IMG/VR virus record: IMGVR_UViG_3300031857_013780
Coordinates: 1-64,000 of that record
DNA length: 64,000 bases
Reading direction: 5' to 3' (one strand)
Source of the DNA: a virus
The notes beneath the pieces were generated by a model. That model did no database searches. It was given only the letters and a program-made list of their open reading frames with translations, and was not told where the DNA came from. Shown in pieces: positions 1-7,800 of the stretch. Position numbers and translations under genes: made by a program. Within the stretch, counting starts at the first letter, position 1; every line of letters starts with the position of its first letter.

Positions 1-112
1 GATCAATAACTTCAATTATGGAATTAGAGAAATCTTTGTAAGTAATTATGTTATTTAGTAATTGAATTTGAAAAGTATTTCCTAAGTATCCGAAGTTCTT
101 TTTGTCTGACAT
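1..112 (-). CDS. Replicative DNA helicase start (DnaB/gp41-like), partial
   Basis: Only the first 37 codons are visible; the gene reads leftwards from the ATG at base 112 and runs off the window edge. The start reads MSDKKNFGYLGNTFQ followed by a leucine- and isoleucine-rich helix (LLNNIITYKDF). An F-x-x-LG-x-x-F-Q-x-x-LL-x-x-II pattern is what I associate with the N-terminus of DnaB-type helicases in T4-like phages, which unwind DNA at the fork. Its place downstream of exonuclease, uvsX and gp32 on the same strand supports a replisome role. The upstream gap carries a TATTTATT element (140-147). No Walker motif is visible in this fragment, so the call rests on a short N-terminus and on context. 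Confidence 0.5.
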   Translation of the reverse strand, partial: MSDKKNFGYLGNTFQIQLLNNIITYKDFSNSIIEVID

Positions 113-139
113 ATTGTATAGATTTTTGTTCCTTGTTTT

Positions 140-147
140 AATAAATA
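140..147 (-). promoter_or_regulatory. TATTTATA-type element (TATTTATT) before helicase gene
   Basis: Reading leftwards, TATTTATT lies 27 nt before the ATG at 112. It differs by one base from the TATTTATA box found upstream of many virion genes in this window. It is the least certain of the set because the gene is a replication gene and the spacing is long. Confidence 0.3.
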
Positions 148-150
148 TAG

Positions 151-603
151 TTAAGCGAACGAATAATTAAGGTACTGATAAGATAAATTTTTCTCTGATA
201 AAATGTCAGTTAACTCTCTTAAAATGTTTTTTATGTCTGGGCGTATATCCAGTGTATATCTTACCTTTGGCGGGTATAGTTTCGCGTCAATAATTCTATG
301 ACAAATTGTCTTGTTTCCAACCTTTAAGATTATGTTAAATATCTCAGGTCCATCTGTGTTTGATGTTTCTAAAACGTTTGGGTCCTCTTCAATCTGGTAT
401 CTATTGTCTAACATATATACCATACACTTGTTTCTCAATTTTGTTTGAAGTGACTCAGATAGATACTTAATGTACTCATATAATTCAACTGAACTTTCAG
501 CCTTTTCATGATATCCTTTTACATTAAAAAATCTTTGTACCACAAAATTGTTGTTAAGTGTAATCAGAAACTCAACCTTTGTTACATCATTCTGCTCTTT
601 CAT
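151..603 (-). CDS. Hypothetical protein, replication cluster
   Basis: A 150-residue protein I do not recognise. It lacks a signal peptide, membrane segment or nucleotide-binding motif. The first 35 residues (KVEFLITLNNNFVVQRFF) look like beta strands, and the end is a charged helix (DIKNILRELTDILSEKNLS). It starts at the ATG at 603, four bases after the exonuclease stop at 608, so it belongs to the gp32-uvsX-exonuclease transcription unit. Its position between exonuclease and helicase suggests a small accessory role in replication or recombination, but nothing in the sequence fixes this. Confidence 0.6.
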   Translation of the reverse strand: MKEQNDVTKVEFLITLNNNFVVQRFFNVKGYHEKAESSVELYEYIKYLSESLQTKLRNKCMVYMLDNRYQIEEDPNVLETSNTDGPEIFNIILKVGNKTICHRIIDAKLYPPKVRYTLDIRPDIKNILRELTDILSEKNLSYQYLNYSFA

Positions 604-607
604 AATT

Positions 608-1615
608 TTACTTTTTTGTTTTAAACTTTGTTTTTTCTTTTCTTGTTAACTTTAAAAATGGTTTTAAAAAATATACCCACTGATCGTCACCTTTTGGTAG
701 GTATTTAAATAATCCGTCGTCCATCATCATCCGAATTAGATTCTTATATCCTCTTCCGTCAGGATCCAATGACTCAGAGTAATAAGCTTGTACTAATTCT
801 TTTCCTTCTTCACTAATTAGTGGTTCCGATAAATCCACAATCTTTTTATTGATTTCAAAAAACTCGTCACCAAATATACCTTCTTTTGTTTTACCCGTCA
901 GTAAATTTTTTAAAGCGGTATTATCTTTTTGTTCTTTTAGAAGTTCTTCACCTCTTGTTAAAATATCGGTAAAAGAAACTTCTCTTTCAAGTAGCTCAGG
1001 AAATAATTTAACAATAGTCTTCTCACCTAAGTAGTATATTCCATCTATATTATCTGATTTGTCACCAGATATTATCTTAAATGTTTTTACGTTATAGTGT
1101 GGAATTTCTATTTCGTGTAGTTTGATCTTATCTCCGTTCTTATAATACTTTTTGGTGTTAGGTGAATAGATTGTAACATCTTCAGAGATAAGTTGTGTGA
1201 GGTCTCTATCTCCACTGAAAATTGTTTTATCTTCGTCTTTTGAAATTTTACAATAATATGCGATGAGGTCATCGGCTTCAGAGTTTTCAAATTCAACTTG
1301 TCTAACAAACATTTCTTCCAAGTATTCTTTTACTCTTTGTTTTTGTTTGTTAAATGATTGTTCTTTAAAATCTTCTGTAACCCCTTTTCGGTTAAGTTTG
1401 TATTTTGGGTAGATTAACCTTCTTTGTGAAGTACTTGTTTCTCCGTCCCAAAATACAACAACCTTGTTGAAGTTTTCGTCTTCTATGAACCTACGTAATG
1501 TGTTAAGGAAATGCCAAATACCTCCTACGTGTTCCGTACCGTTAAAGTAATCTTTAACTCCGTGAAATCCAATTTTTAATAAATTATTCCCGTCTACTAA
1601 TAGGGTTTTTGTCAT
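608..1615 (-). CDS. 5'-3' exonuclease / RNase H (PIN-FEN family)
   Basis: A structure-specific 5' nuclease of the FEN/T4 RNase H type, expected to remove RNA primers and 5' flaps during lagging-strand synthesis. The 335 residues show the family's acidic metal-binding residues in order: D8 (LLVDGNN), D57 (VFWDGE), E113-A-D-D116, SGDRDLTQL at 134-142, and GDKSDNI at 184-190, which starts the helix-hairpin-helix DNA-binding part. Length is close to T4 RNase H (about 305 aa). It lies directly after uvsX with a 20-base gap on the same strand. All catalytic positions look intact, so activity is likely. It could equally be named phage exonuclease or flap endonuclease. Confidence 0.9.
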   Translation of the reverse strand: MTKTLLVDGNNLLKIGFHGVKDYFNGTEHVGGIWHFLNTLRRFIEDENFNKVVVFWDGETSTSQRRLIYPKYKLNRKGVTEDFKEQSFNKQKQRVKEYLEEMFVRQVEFENSEADDLIAYYCKISKDEDKTIFSGDRDLTQLISEDVTIYSPNTKKYYKNGDKIKLHEIEIPHYNVKTFKIISGDKSDNIDGIYYLGEKTIVKLFPELLEREVSFTDILTRGEELLKEQKDNTALKNLLTGKTKEGIFGDEFFEINKKIVDLSEPLISEEGKELVQAYYSESLDPDGRGYKNLIRMMMDDGLFKYLPKGDDQWVYFLKPFLKLTRKEKTKFKTKK

Positions 1616-1635
1616 TTCTGTAAATTACAGGGTTC

Positions 1636-2643
1636 TTACTCAACTTCTTCTTTTTCTGCCTTTAAATCAAAGTCACCATCAACACCGATGATTTCTTTCC
1701 AATACTCAGCATATTCTTTTTTGTATTGTTCGATGGATGCCTTTTCTTCAGACGCTTCTTTACCTGGTAAAAATCCATGTGGTGTTACAATTATTTTACC
1801 GTCCTCGAATCCAAGACCGTTGATGTGGTTTTTCATTACGGACACTTTTGTTCTTGATGCAAACTTAACAGTTCTTTTGTCTTTAGTTGCGGTAATCTTT
1901 GTTGTTCCTGCACCTTTTTGATTTCCAAATAAGAAAACTAAAGATGAGTTTAACCAAATTGCTTCACCACCTTTCGCCTTAATTTTTGGTTGACCAAATG
2001 GATTGTCAGGTAATTCTACCCAAGGCTGATTAACAATAATCAAAGTGTTTTCATATTTTGAATCCGCTTTACGAGACCCTGAAATACGTTGGTTGATTCC
2101 CATTCCAATCTTGTCGGCTAAAACACTTGCATTGTGTTGTTTACCACCCTTACCTTCATAAGTCATCTTACATGGTACAGATCCAACAGAATCCCACATA
2201 ATACATAGTGAATAGTCTAAATCGCCCTTTTCTTGTGCGTCTAACAAATCATTAATATAATCCGTAATTTGTTCAATGTAATCAAAGTTATTATTAAAGA
2301 TATAAAAACCATCCCACTCTAATTCACCCGTTTCAGTATCAACAACCTCATCACATTCAAACCCCATTAGTTTAGCATGTTCAAAGGACCATTTTTGTTC
2401 CGTAATAATGAACACAGGAAGTACACCTTTCTTTTGTGCGTCAACTGCCGTTTTAACTAAGGCGGTTGTTTTACCTGTATCACTATGACCTAAAAACATA
2501 TTGATGTGTCCCATCGCAGGTCCCGGTAATCCAACAGCATCTAAGAATGGTTCACCTAAATCAAAGAATCTTTGTGGTTTATATTTTGCTGACGTAGAAA
2601 ACTTTTTCTTTAATGAACTAAAATCATTCTTTTTAATTGCCAT
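1636..2643 (-). CDS. uvsX: UvsX/RecA-like recombinase
   Basis: A RecA-fold strand-exchange ATPase of 335 residues. The Walker A loop GHSDTGKT is at 52-59, a catalytic-glutamate region (ITEQKW) near 80-85, Walker B (LCIMWD) at 146-151, and the L2-like region with IIVNQPW near 202-208 followed by KGGEAIW at 224-230. Compared with bacterial RecA it is short and lacks the C-terminal domain, as in T4 UvsX. It probably coats gp32-covered single-stranded DNA for recombination-dependent replication and repair. It overlaps the end of the upstream 97-aa gene by 11 bases, which implies translational coupling. The neighbours gp32 and a 5' nuclease are its usual T4-type partners. Confidence 0.9.
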   Translation of the reverse strand: MAIKKNDFSSLKKKFSTSAKYKPQRFFDLGEPFLDAVGLPGPAMGHINMFLGHSDTGKTTALVKTAVDAQKKGVLPVFIITEQKWSFEHAKLMGFECDEVVDTETGELEWDGFYIFNNNFDYIEQITDYINDLLDAQEKGDLDYSLCIMWDSVGSVPCKMTYEGKGGKQHNASVLADKIGMGINQRISGSRKADSKYENTLIIVNQPWVELPDNPFGQPKIKAKGGEAIWLNSSLVFLFGNQKGAGTTKITATKDKRTVKFASRTKVSVMKNHINGLGFEDGKIIVTPHGFLPGKEASEEKASIEQYKKEYAEYWKEIIGVDGDFDLKAEKEEVE

Positions 2644-2926
2644 TTTCTTCTTTTTGTTCGTTTAATATTTTTAACATGTCTTCAGTGATTTCAAACTTCT
2701 CATCTCTTTTGACATTATACTTGTAAACTGTTTCTAACATTTCAAGTTTATCTTTTGCGTTTGTCATTTTTTCAACAAACTTATCCATTTCTTCTAAGTG
2801 TTGTGGGTGTTCTCCAATACCAACGGAATTATTGAAATAAATTAAAAGTGTTGCTTCGGCTTCAGCCATTTCTGACCTATATTTCAAGGTCAGGGCTTCA
2901 TACATTTTTTGTGATATCTTATTCAT
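2633..2926 (-). CDS. Small helical protein between gp32 and uvsX
   Basis: A 97-residue, acidic, almost wholly helical protein. It has a stretch around residues 21-45 (AEATLLIYFNNSVGIGEHP) and a second helical segment with heptad-like leucines and methionines near 55-85. The gene starts 13 bases after the gp32 stop and overlaps the uvsX start by 11 bases. By position it could be a recombination mediator of UvsY type, which loads UvsX on gp32-coated DNA. The length (UvsY is 137 aa) and sequence do not let me assert homology. I have a sense that similar small proteins sit beside uvsX in other T4-like phages, but no function is known to me. Confidence 0.65.
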   Translation of the reverse strand: MNKISQKMYEALTLKYRSEMAEAEATLLIYFNNSVGIGEHPQHLEEMDKFVEKMTNAKDKLEMLETVYKYNVKRDEKFEITEDMLKILNEQKEENGN

Positions 2927-2938
2927 GTTTTAATAAAA

Positions 2939-3793
2939 TTAAAATGGTAATTCTTCTGATGGTTCATCATCCGCTTGTGGATCAACAATTGGTGTTTCTA
3001 CTTTTGTTTCAGTTCCTCCACCAAGAGAAATTTCAGCCTCTTCTCCGTAAACATATTTTTTAAGTTCAGAACTCCACATTGGAGTCTCTCCTACTGCCAC
3101 CGCTTCTAAATACTCAACAGGTTTTTTAGAGTAAACATCTTTCCAAGTAAGTTCATCTACTAACCATCCGTCCATGATTTCTTTATCTGTGTGTACAGGT
3201 GCCGGATCATCATACATAATTGTTTGAACAACTGTGTATTCTTTTCCTTGTGGTGTTTTTGCTTTGATCAATTCAATAATCAAATCACGTCCTTTTTCAG
3301 AATCAGTTAAATCACCTTTTGCTTTCCAAATAGGTAAGATTTTATCTAACACACCTTCCTGTTTATAGTTGTGTTTGAATCTCCAAAACTTAACTCCGTC
3401 TTGTTCGTTATCACGATCAATAACTTTTACGATGTAGAATAAACGTGAACGGTATTGAGATGCCAAATCTTTATCTTCTTTTTTCCCTGTGGAGATAAGT
3501 TCATTATAAACTTCCGTTAGTGGTGATCTTTCGTTGTCGTTTTTTTCAGGGTCATACAACTTAACCCATTGTCCATTAACTTGAATTTCGTGATACCAAA
3601 CTTCTACGAATGGTGAAGAACCATCTTTTGTTGGTAGGATACGAATTCTTCGTTGTGCAGATTTTTCGTTCTTTTGAAGAACGGCAGAAAAATACCTTTT
3701 CAATCTGTCTTCTTGTGAAATGTTTTGTTTTTGTGAACTCGGTGTTGAGTTCTTTTCGTACTGTGCAAGTACTGCATCAATTGAATTTGCCAT
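2939..3793 (-). CDS. gp32-like single-stranded DNA-binding protein
   Basis: A 284-residue helix-destabilising protein of the T4 gp32 type. The order fits: a basic N-terminal arm with RLKRYF and RRIRILP near residues 30-55, a core rich in aromatic residues (VEVWYHEIQVNGQWVKLY at roughly 63-80; SRLFYIVKVIDR near 117-128; FWRFKHNYKQ near 137-146), and an acidic tail from about residue 255 ending DDEPSEELPF. T4 gp32 carries a Cys/His zinc site in its core. This protein has no cysteine at all, so that site is absent. The last residues resemble the acidic -PF tip of bacterial SSB. It is the first gene after a strong promoter and heads the recombination unit. Confidence 0.85.
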   Translation of the reverse strand: MANSIDAVLAQYEKNSTPSSQKQNISQEDRLKRYFSAVLQKNEKSAQRRIRILPTKDGSSPFVEVWYHEIQVNGQWVKLYDPEKNDNERSPLTEVYNELISTGKKEDKDLASQYRSRLFYIVKVIDRDNEQDGVKFWRFKHNYKQEGVLDKILPIWKAKGDLTDSEKGRDLIIELIKAKTPQGKEYTVVQTIMYDDPAPVHTDKEIMDGWLVDELTWKDVYSKKPVEYLEAVAVGETPMWSSELKKYVYGEEAEISLGGGTETKVETPIVDPQADDEPSEELPF

Positions 3794-3832
3794 AGATTTT
3801 GTTTTTAATTTTTAACTCTTTTATCTATAACA

Positions 3833-3860
3833 ATTATAAGTGAATTTGGTAGAATGTCAA
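3833..3860 (-). promoter_or_regulatory. Sigma70-type promoter for gp32 unit
   Basis: Read leftwards: TTGACA (3860-3855), 16 bases, then TATAAT (3838-3833). Both hexamers match the sigma70 consensus fully. The start site would fall near 3825, giving a leader of about 30 nt to the gp32 ATG at 3793. The promoter lies directly after the terminator of the upstream transcript, so gp32-uvsX-exonuclease would form an independently controlled early or middle unit. Confidence 0.75.
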
Positions 3861-3862
3861 AT

Positions 3863-3887
3863 AAAAAAGGGACCTTTTGGGTCCCTT
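3863..3887 (-). terminator. Rho-independent terminator after the Pro-rich gene
   Basis: A perfect stem of GGGACC (3869-3874) with GGTCCC (3880-3885), extended by AA/TT pairs, and a 5-base loop. Read leftwards it is followed by six T (positions 3868-3863). It lies 7 bases beyond the stop at 3894 and ends the minus-strand transcript before the gp32 promoter. Confidence 0.85.
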
Positions 3888-3893
3888 ATATTT

Positions 3894-4586
3894 TTACATT
3901 TCTTCTTCATCATCATAAATATTGAAGGTTTTTTTAATTTCTCCTGGTGAGAAATTTTCAACTTCGTCAGATGTTAAAATATATTCATTTTTTCCTGACT
4001 TTTCCATATCTACTTTTTTATCATCAAAAAAATCGGTTAGTTTTTGATTATATGGGTAAGAGTCTAAAGATCTTAACATTAGTTTTTCTTCAGGTGTTTT
4101 ATCTCTATATCTATCAAATTTTTTCTCTAAGTTTTCAATTTTACTTAAAATTTGATCCATGCTTTGTAATTTAGATTGCAATTCGTCCAATTTAGAAATC
4201 ATGTCGTCCATAAACCCATCCTGTTTATCTTTAATTTCTTGTTGTGTTGTAACTAAATCAGTGATGTCAATTTCTTCAGATTCCTCTTCACCCCCTTCAG
4301 CACCTTCGGTTTCAGCACCTACTTCTTCAACATCAGGATCGTTTGCAACATCTACAGGTTCAGGCACTTCAGTCCCTCCTGTTGGTGGTGCACCTGCGTC
4401 TCCACCAGGTGCCGGTGCCCCTGCATCTGCAGGTGGTGGCACATCACCAATAGGACCCTCTTCTCCACCTGGAGGTGCTGCAGGATCTGCCGGTGGTTCA
4501 GCCGGTGGTTCTTGTTCATTAAGAATATATCTGTTTATATTTTTAATTCTTTGTATTTCTTGTAAAATCTTTTTATCTACACTCAT
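3894..4586 (-). CDS. Pro/Gly/Ala/Glu-rich virion protein with capsid-targeting-like N-terminus
   Basis: A 230-residue protein. It opens with a basic amphipathic helix MSVDKKILQEIQRIKNINRY and then I-L-N-E/Q; L22-x-E24 matches the (I/L)-x-E site of T4-type prohead proteases. Residues 25-105 are a low-complexity Pro/Gly/Ala/Glu linker. From about 110 to 170 there is an acidic coiled coil (DDMISKLDELQSKLQSMDQ), then a short globular end and a DDEEEM tail. This layout suggests an internal or scaffold-like capsid component. I chose the ATG at 4586 because the targeting motif starts there. An in-frame ATG at 4604 would add six residues and overlap the upstream gene. The function is not recognised. 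Confidence 0.65.
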   Translation of the reverse strand: MSVDKKILQEIQRIKNINRYILNEQEPPAEPPADPAAPPGGEEGPIGDVPPPADAGAPAPGGDAGAPPTGGTEVPEPVDVANDPDVEEVGAETEGAEGGEEESEEIDITDLVTTQQEIKDKQDGFMDDMISKLDELQSKLQSMDQILSKIENLEKKFDRYRDKTPEEKLMLRSLDSYPYNQKLTDFFDDKKVDMEKSGKNEYILTSDEVENFSPGEIKKTFNIYDDEEEM

Positions 4587-4596
4587 TTTAATATTT

Positions 4597-4824
4597 TTAA
4601 CCATTCAATAATGTTTTCACACCTGTTGGTGTTTCTACCTTTAATGTTCTATTTGTTTTAAGAGTATTGTCTACCCTCTCTATTAAACCATCTTTCATTC
4701 TAATGGTATAACAATCACCAGTATCCAAATCACAAACTTGTTTGTGGTCAGCATCTATTTGTTTTTCAGATAATCTAGTATCTTTTTTCAAATAATCATC
4801 TAATAAATTTTTAATATTGCTCAT
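4597..4824 (-). CDS. Small hypothetical protein, late unit
   Basis: A 75-residue protein I do not recognise. The N-terminal third is a charged helix (NIKNLLDDYLKKD). The rest is predicted strand with a CDLDTGDCYTIRMKDG segment whose two cysteines are 7 residues apart and could form a turn or a metal or disulfide pair. It ends with KVETPTGVKTLLNG. The gene follows a TATTTATA element by 12 nt and precedes the Pro-rich gene, so the two are probably co-transcribed late and end at the terminator at 3863-3887. A virion or assembly role is an inference from this context only. Confidence 0.6.
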   Translation of the reverse strand: MSNIKNLLDDYLKKDTRLSEKQIDADHKQVCDLDTGDCYTIRMKDGLIERVDNTLKTNRTLKVETPTGVKTLLNG

Positions 4825-4836
4825 AGTTTTTTTTAT

Positions 4837-4844
4837 TATAAATA
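4837..4844 (-). promoter_or_regulatory. TATTTATA element (candidate late promoter)
   Basis: Exact TATTTATA read leftwards, 12 nt before the ATG at 4824. It is one of ten exact copies found in gene orientation at heads of transcription units. Confidence 0.55.
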
Positions 4845-4854
4845 TATCGTTATT

Positions 4855-7800
4855 TTAAAATTTATCTATACATATAGACGCAAGAGAAAATAAGTAGGTT
4901 GCATATTCAGGTGTTATTTCCGCCGATACAATTTTTTGTCTATAAAAATCAAATATATCTTGTCCTGTTCTTGTCCCTGTAAATAAAAACTTTGTGTCAT
5001 ATGCAAATAAAAGTGCGGAGATTGCGGTAGAATACGCATCTTTATCACTTAAAGATGGGTTAGTTGTTTTTGCTGAATTTTTAATTGCTTCTATTATTGG
5101 CGCTGTGGATCCTAAAATACCATTTATTGTTTCTAACCCTCCATCTACATCATCAAAACTAAATAAGGGAACCGCTCCTTCAGGAAAACTAACACAAGTT
5201 AATTTAGATAATGCCGGGTTAGTTACATATAAATTGTTTGCAGATAAAAGAAATAAATTATTATTAATACATGAGACAATACCGTCATTTGTTAGTGTTG
5301 TTGCTTCAGCAGCACTTATTGGTTTATTATCAAATAAGTTTGTCGGCCTAGACATTAATAATAATAAAATTAATGCGTCAACATATTTTTCAGGTTGTTT
5401 ATTTTTAATTTTCAACACTAATTCACCTATCGATATTGTGGTTATTGTATTATTAACATATGGTAATGTTTTATAATCATTAATTACTAATTTATCACAC
5501 TCCTCCTCTGGTGAGGTTTTTGGTTCGTTACTTTGTTTTGATGGGTCTAAAATTGTTTCAACATCTTCTTGATATCTATTTTCATTATTTTCTTTTAAAA
5601 TTTCTTTTTTGTATTTTTCTAAGTAATTTTTCTTAATAAATGTTGATATACTATCAACATCGGGTAGCGCATATTTAGGTATTCTAACACCATTAAATTT
5701 TGTTTCAAATGATGATTCATTAATTGTGTGTGTTACTTCTAAAATTTGATATGGTCCATAAAATAATGGAATATGTCTTAAATTAAAATACATTAATGGT
5801 TGTATCATCGCATTACCCATACTAGTAACATCTATATTATAACTTAATGATTTATAATAAGAGTACATTGATTGTGTCTCTTGAGCGACTTTGTCTCCTG
5901 AAGATCCGCCAGCAAGTCTTTCATTAACCTTGAATGTGACTGCGGTTTGTTTACCTCCACCCATACCAACTGAAAACTTTTTAAACATGTTTTGATTTCT
6001 TATACCAAAATCAACATTAAAAGCAACAACTTTATTTGTTTTATAAAAATTAGTTTCGGGTGTTTGTGGTATACTTATTGGGCAATCTGCTGGATTTCTT
6101 ATATCGAATGAATCATCACCATAAACAACATTTCTGTTATCATTCAATTGTGGATGTTCTGATGTTTTTCCAACATATAAAAATATAAATTTTTGTCTTG
6201 AATCTAAGTAATTAACGTTTCTAAAAGTTCCAAAAAGACTATTTGGTATATCAATGTCTGTTGGTTTATTATAGTTTTCAGCATCTAAAACTCCATTAAA
6301 ATTTATAAATGATGGTGTTGCGTAAAATAATGTAGTTCTATCTTCATCTAGTATGTGACCTATTACATCTGAAATGGTCATATTTTTTTCCATTTTCAAA
6401 TATTTTGTAACATCTTCAAGAAAAAATTGTAATTGATCACCAATATCTGCGTTAGCGGTGTTCATAAAAAGAAAATCTTCAAATAATGGTCTTGTTAATA
6501 AATCACTTCCAGCAGTCCATCTATTATTGAAAGTTTGTAGTTGTATGTATGTTGATAGTTTATTAATGTCTCCATTTACGTTTCCTTGATTACTATTTGT
6601 TTGTAAACTAACTCCTGGTATTTTATCTCTCATATATTGAAACACTTGGTTTGTGAGATTTTTTTGTGTGTCTAAATTTTCTTGTAACAGGTTATCTATG
6701 TATGAAATGAAGTTTGTTTTGTTATAGCTATTACCATTAGAAATTGCATAAAACTTTTGTAATGAATATCTTTTTATTAATTCCTCACATGTTTCTACAT
6801 TTTCTTTTGTAAAATCAATATTCATATCTATAAAAAAGTCTGTAATTGTACTGCCAGTATTATTATATGAGATATAATCAGCATTACCAAAACCATTATA
6901 ATTATGTAATTGTAAAGACTTCCAAGCATCTACATTTTTTTGACTCAAAGTTCTACTTGTTAAAAGAGCATTTGGTCCTGTTAAAATACCATCACCAGGT
7001 AACGTACCTGGTACATATGGGTCAAATGTTATAGGTGATAAATTTTTTAATTCAGGTATAGTTGTTAAACTTGTAAATAATTTTCTGTTAAAATTTAATG
7101 GATTACCATTTTTAAAAATAATAGGATTTTCTATCAAAAATTCCCTGAAAGTATTCGCATTATTTTTTTTCTGTGTGGTTGCTAAACTTAGTCCATCATT
7201 ATTTTCTTGTATTTTTGTTAGTGGTGATGATGCATCATTTACTGAAAAAATAGATAACATTTGATCAAATAATTTTCTATTTTTTAATGAAGTTATACCA
7301 CCTGAAGAAAAATAAGATGGGTCTTGTACATCATCTTCTAAAATTAAAACGTCTTTTGGTTCTGGATTTCTTTTACAAAAACCTAAAAATAATTCTTCAA
7401 ATTTATCCAATATTTCTTTTCTAAATGATTTAAAATAATAAAATAAACCATTACCTTCAAAAAGATCTTGGTATGGACTAAGATAAATATTATTTTCTAA
7501 TATGTTTGATGTTTTTGAAAAATATCCATAGTTTGGTTGTCCCCATAATGTTCTAACAGAACCATTAAACAATTCCTTACTACTTAAAATTTCATAAGTT
7601 AATTTATCATTTTTAAAAAATTCAAATTTTGCTTGGTTTAATGGTATACCTCCGTTTGACGGTATTAAAATGTGAATCTTATTTTGCGCATCTATATTGT
7701 ATTTCTTATCAAATGTAAGATATGAAAAATATGGATTTAAAATAATACTTCTTTTTAAGTTATTAGGGTCTCCACCAAAAGGCATAAAGTATGATGCATC

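Noticed and set aside
4159-4611. A 150-aa plus-strand open frame rich in Ser, Pro and Gly
   Set aside because: It is the reverse of the Pro/Gly/Ala-rich coding region on the minus strand; the low-complexity codons simply leave the other strand open.
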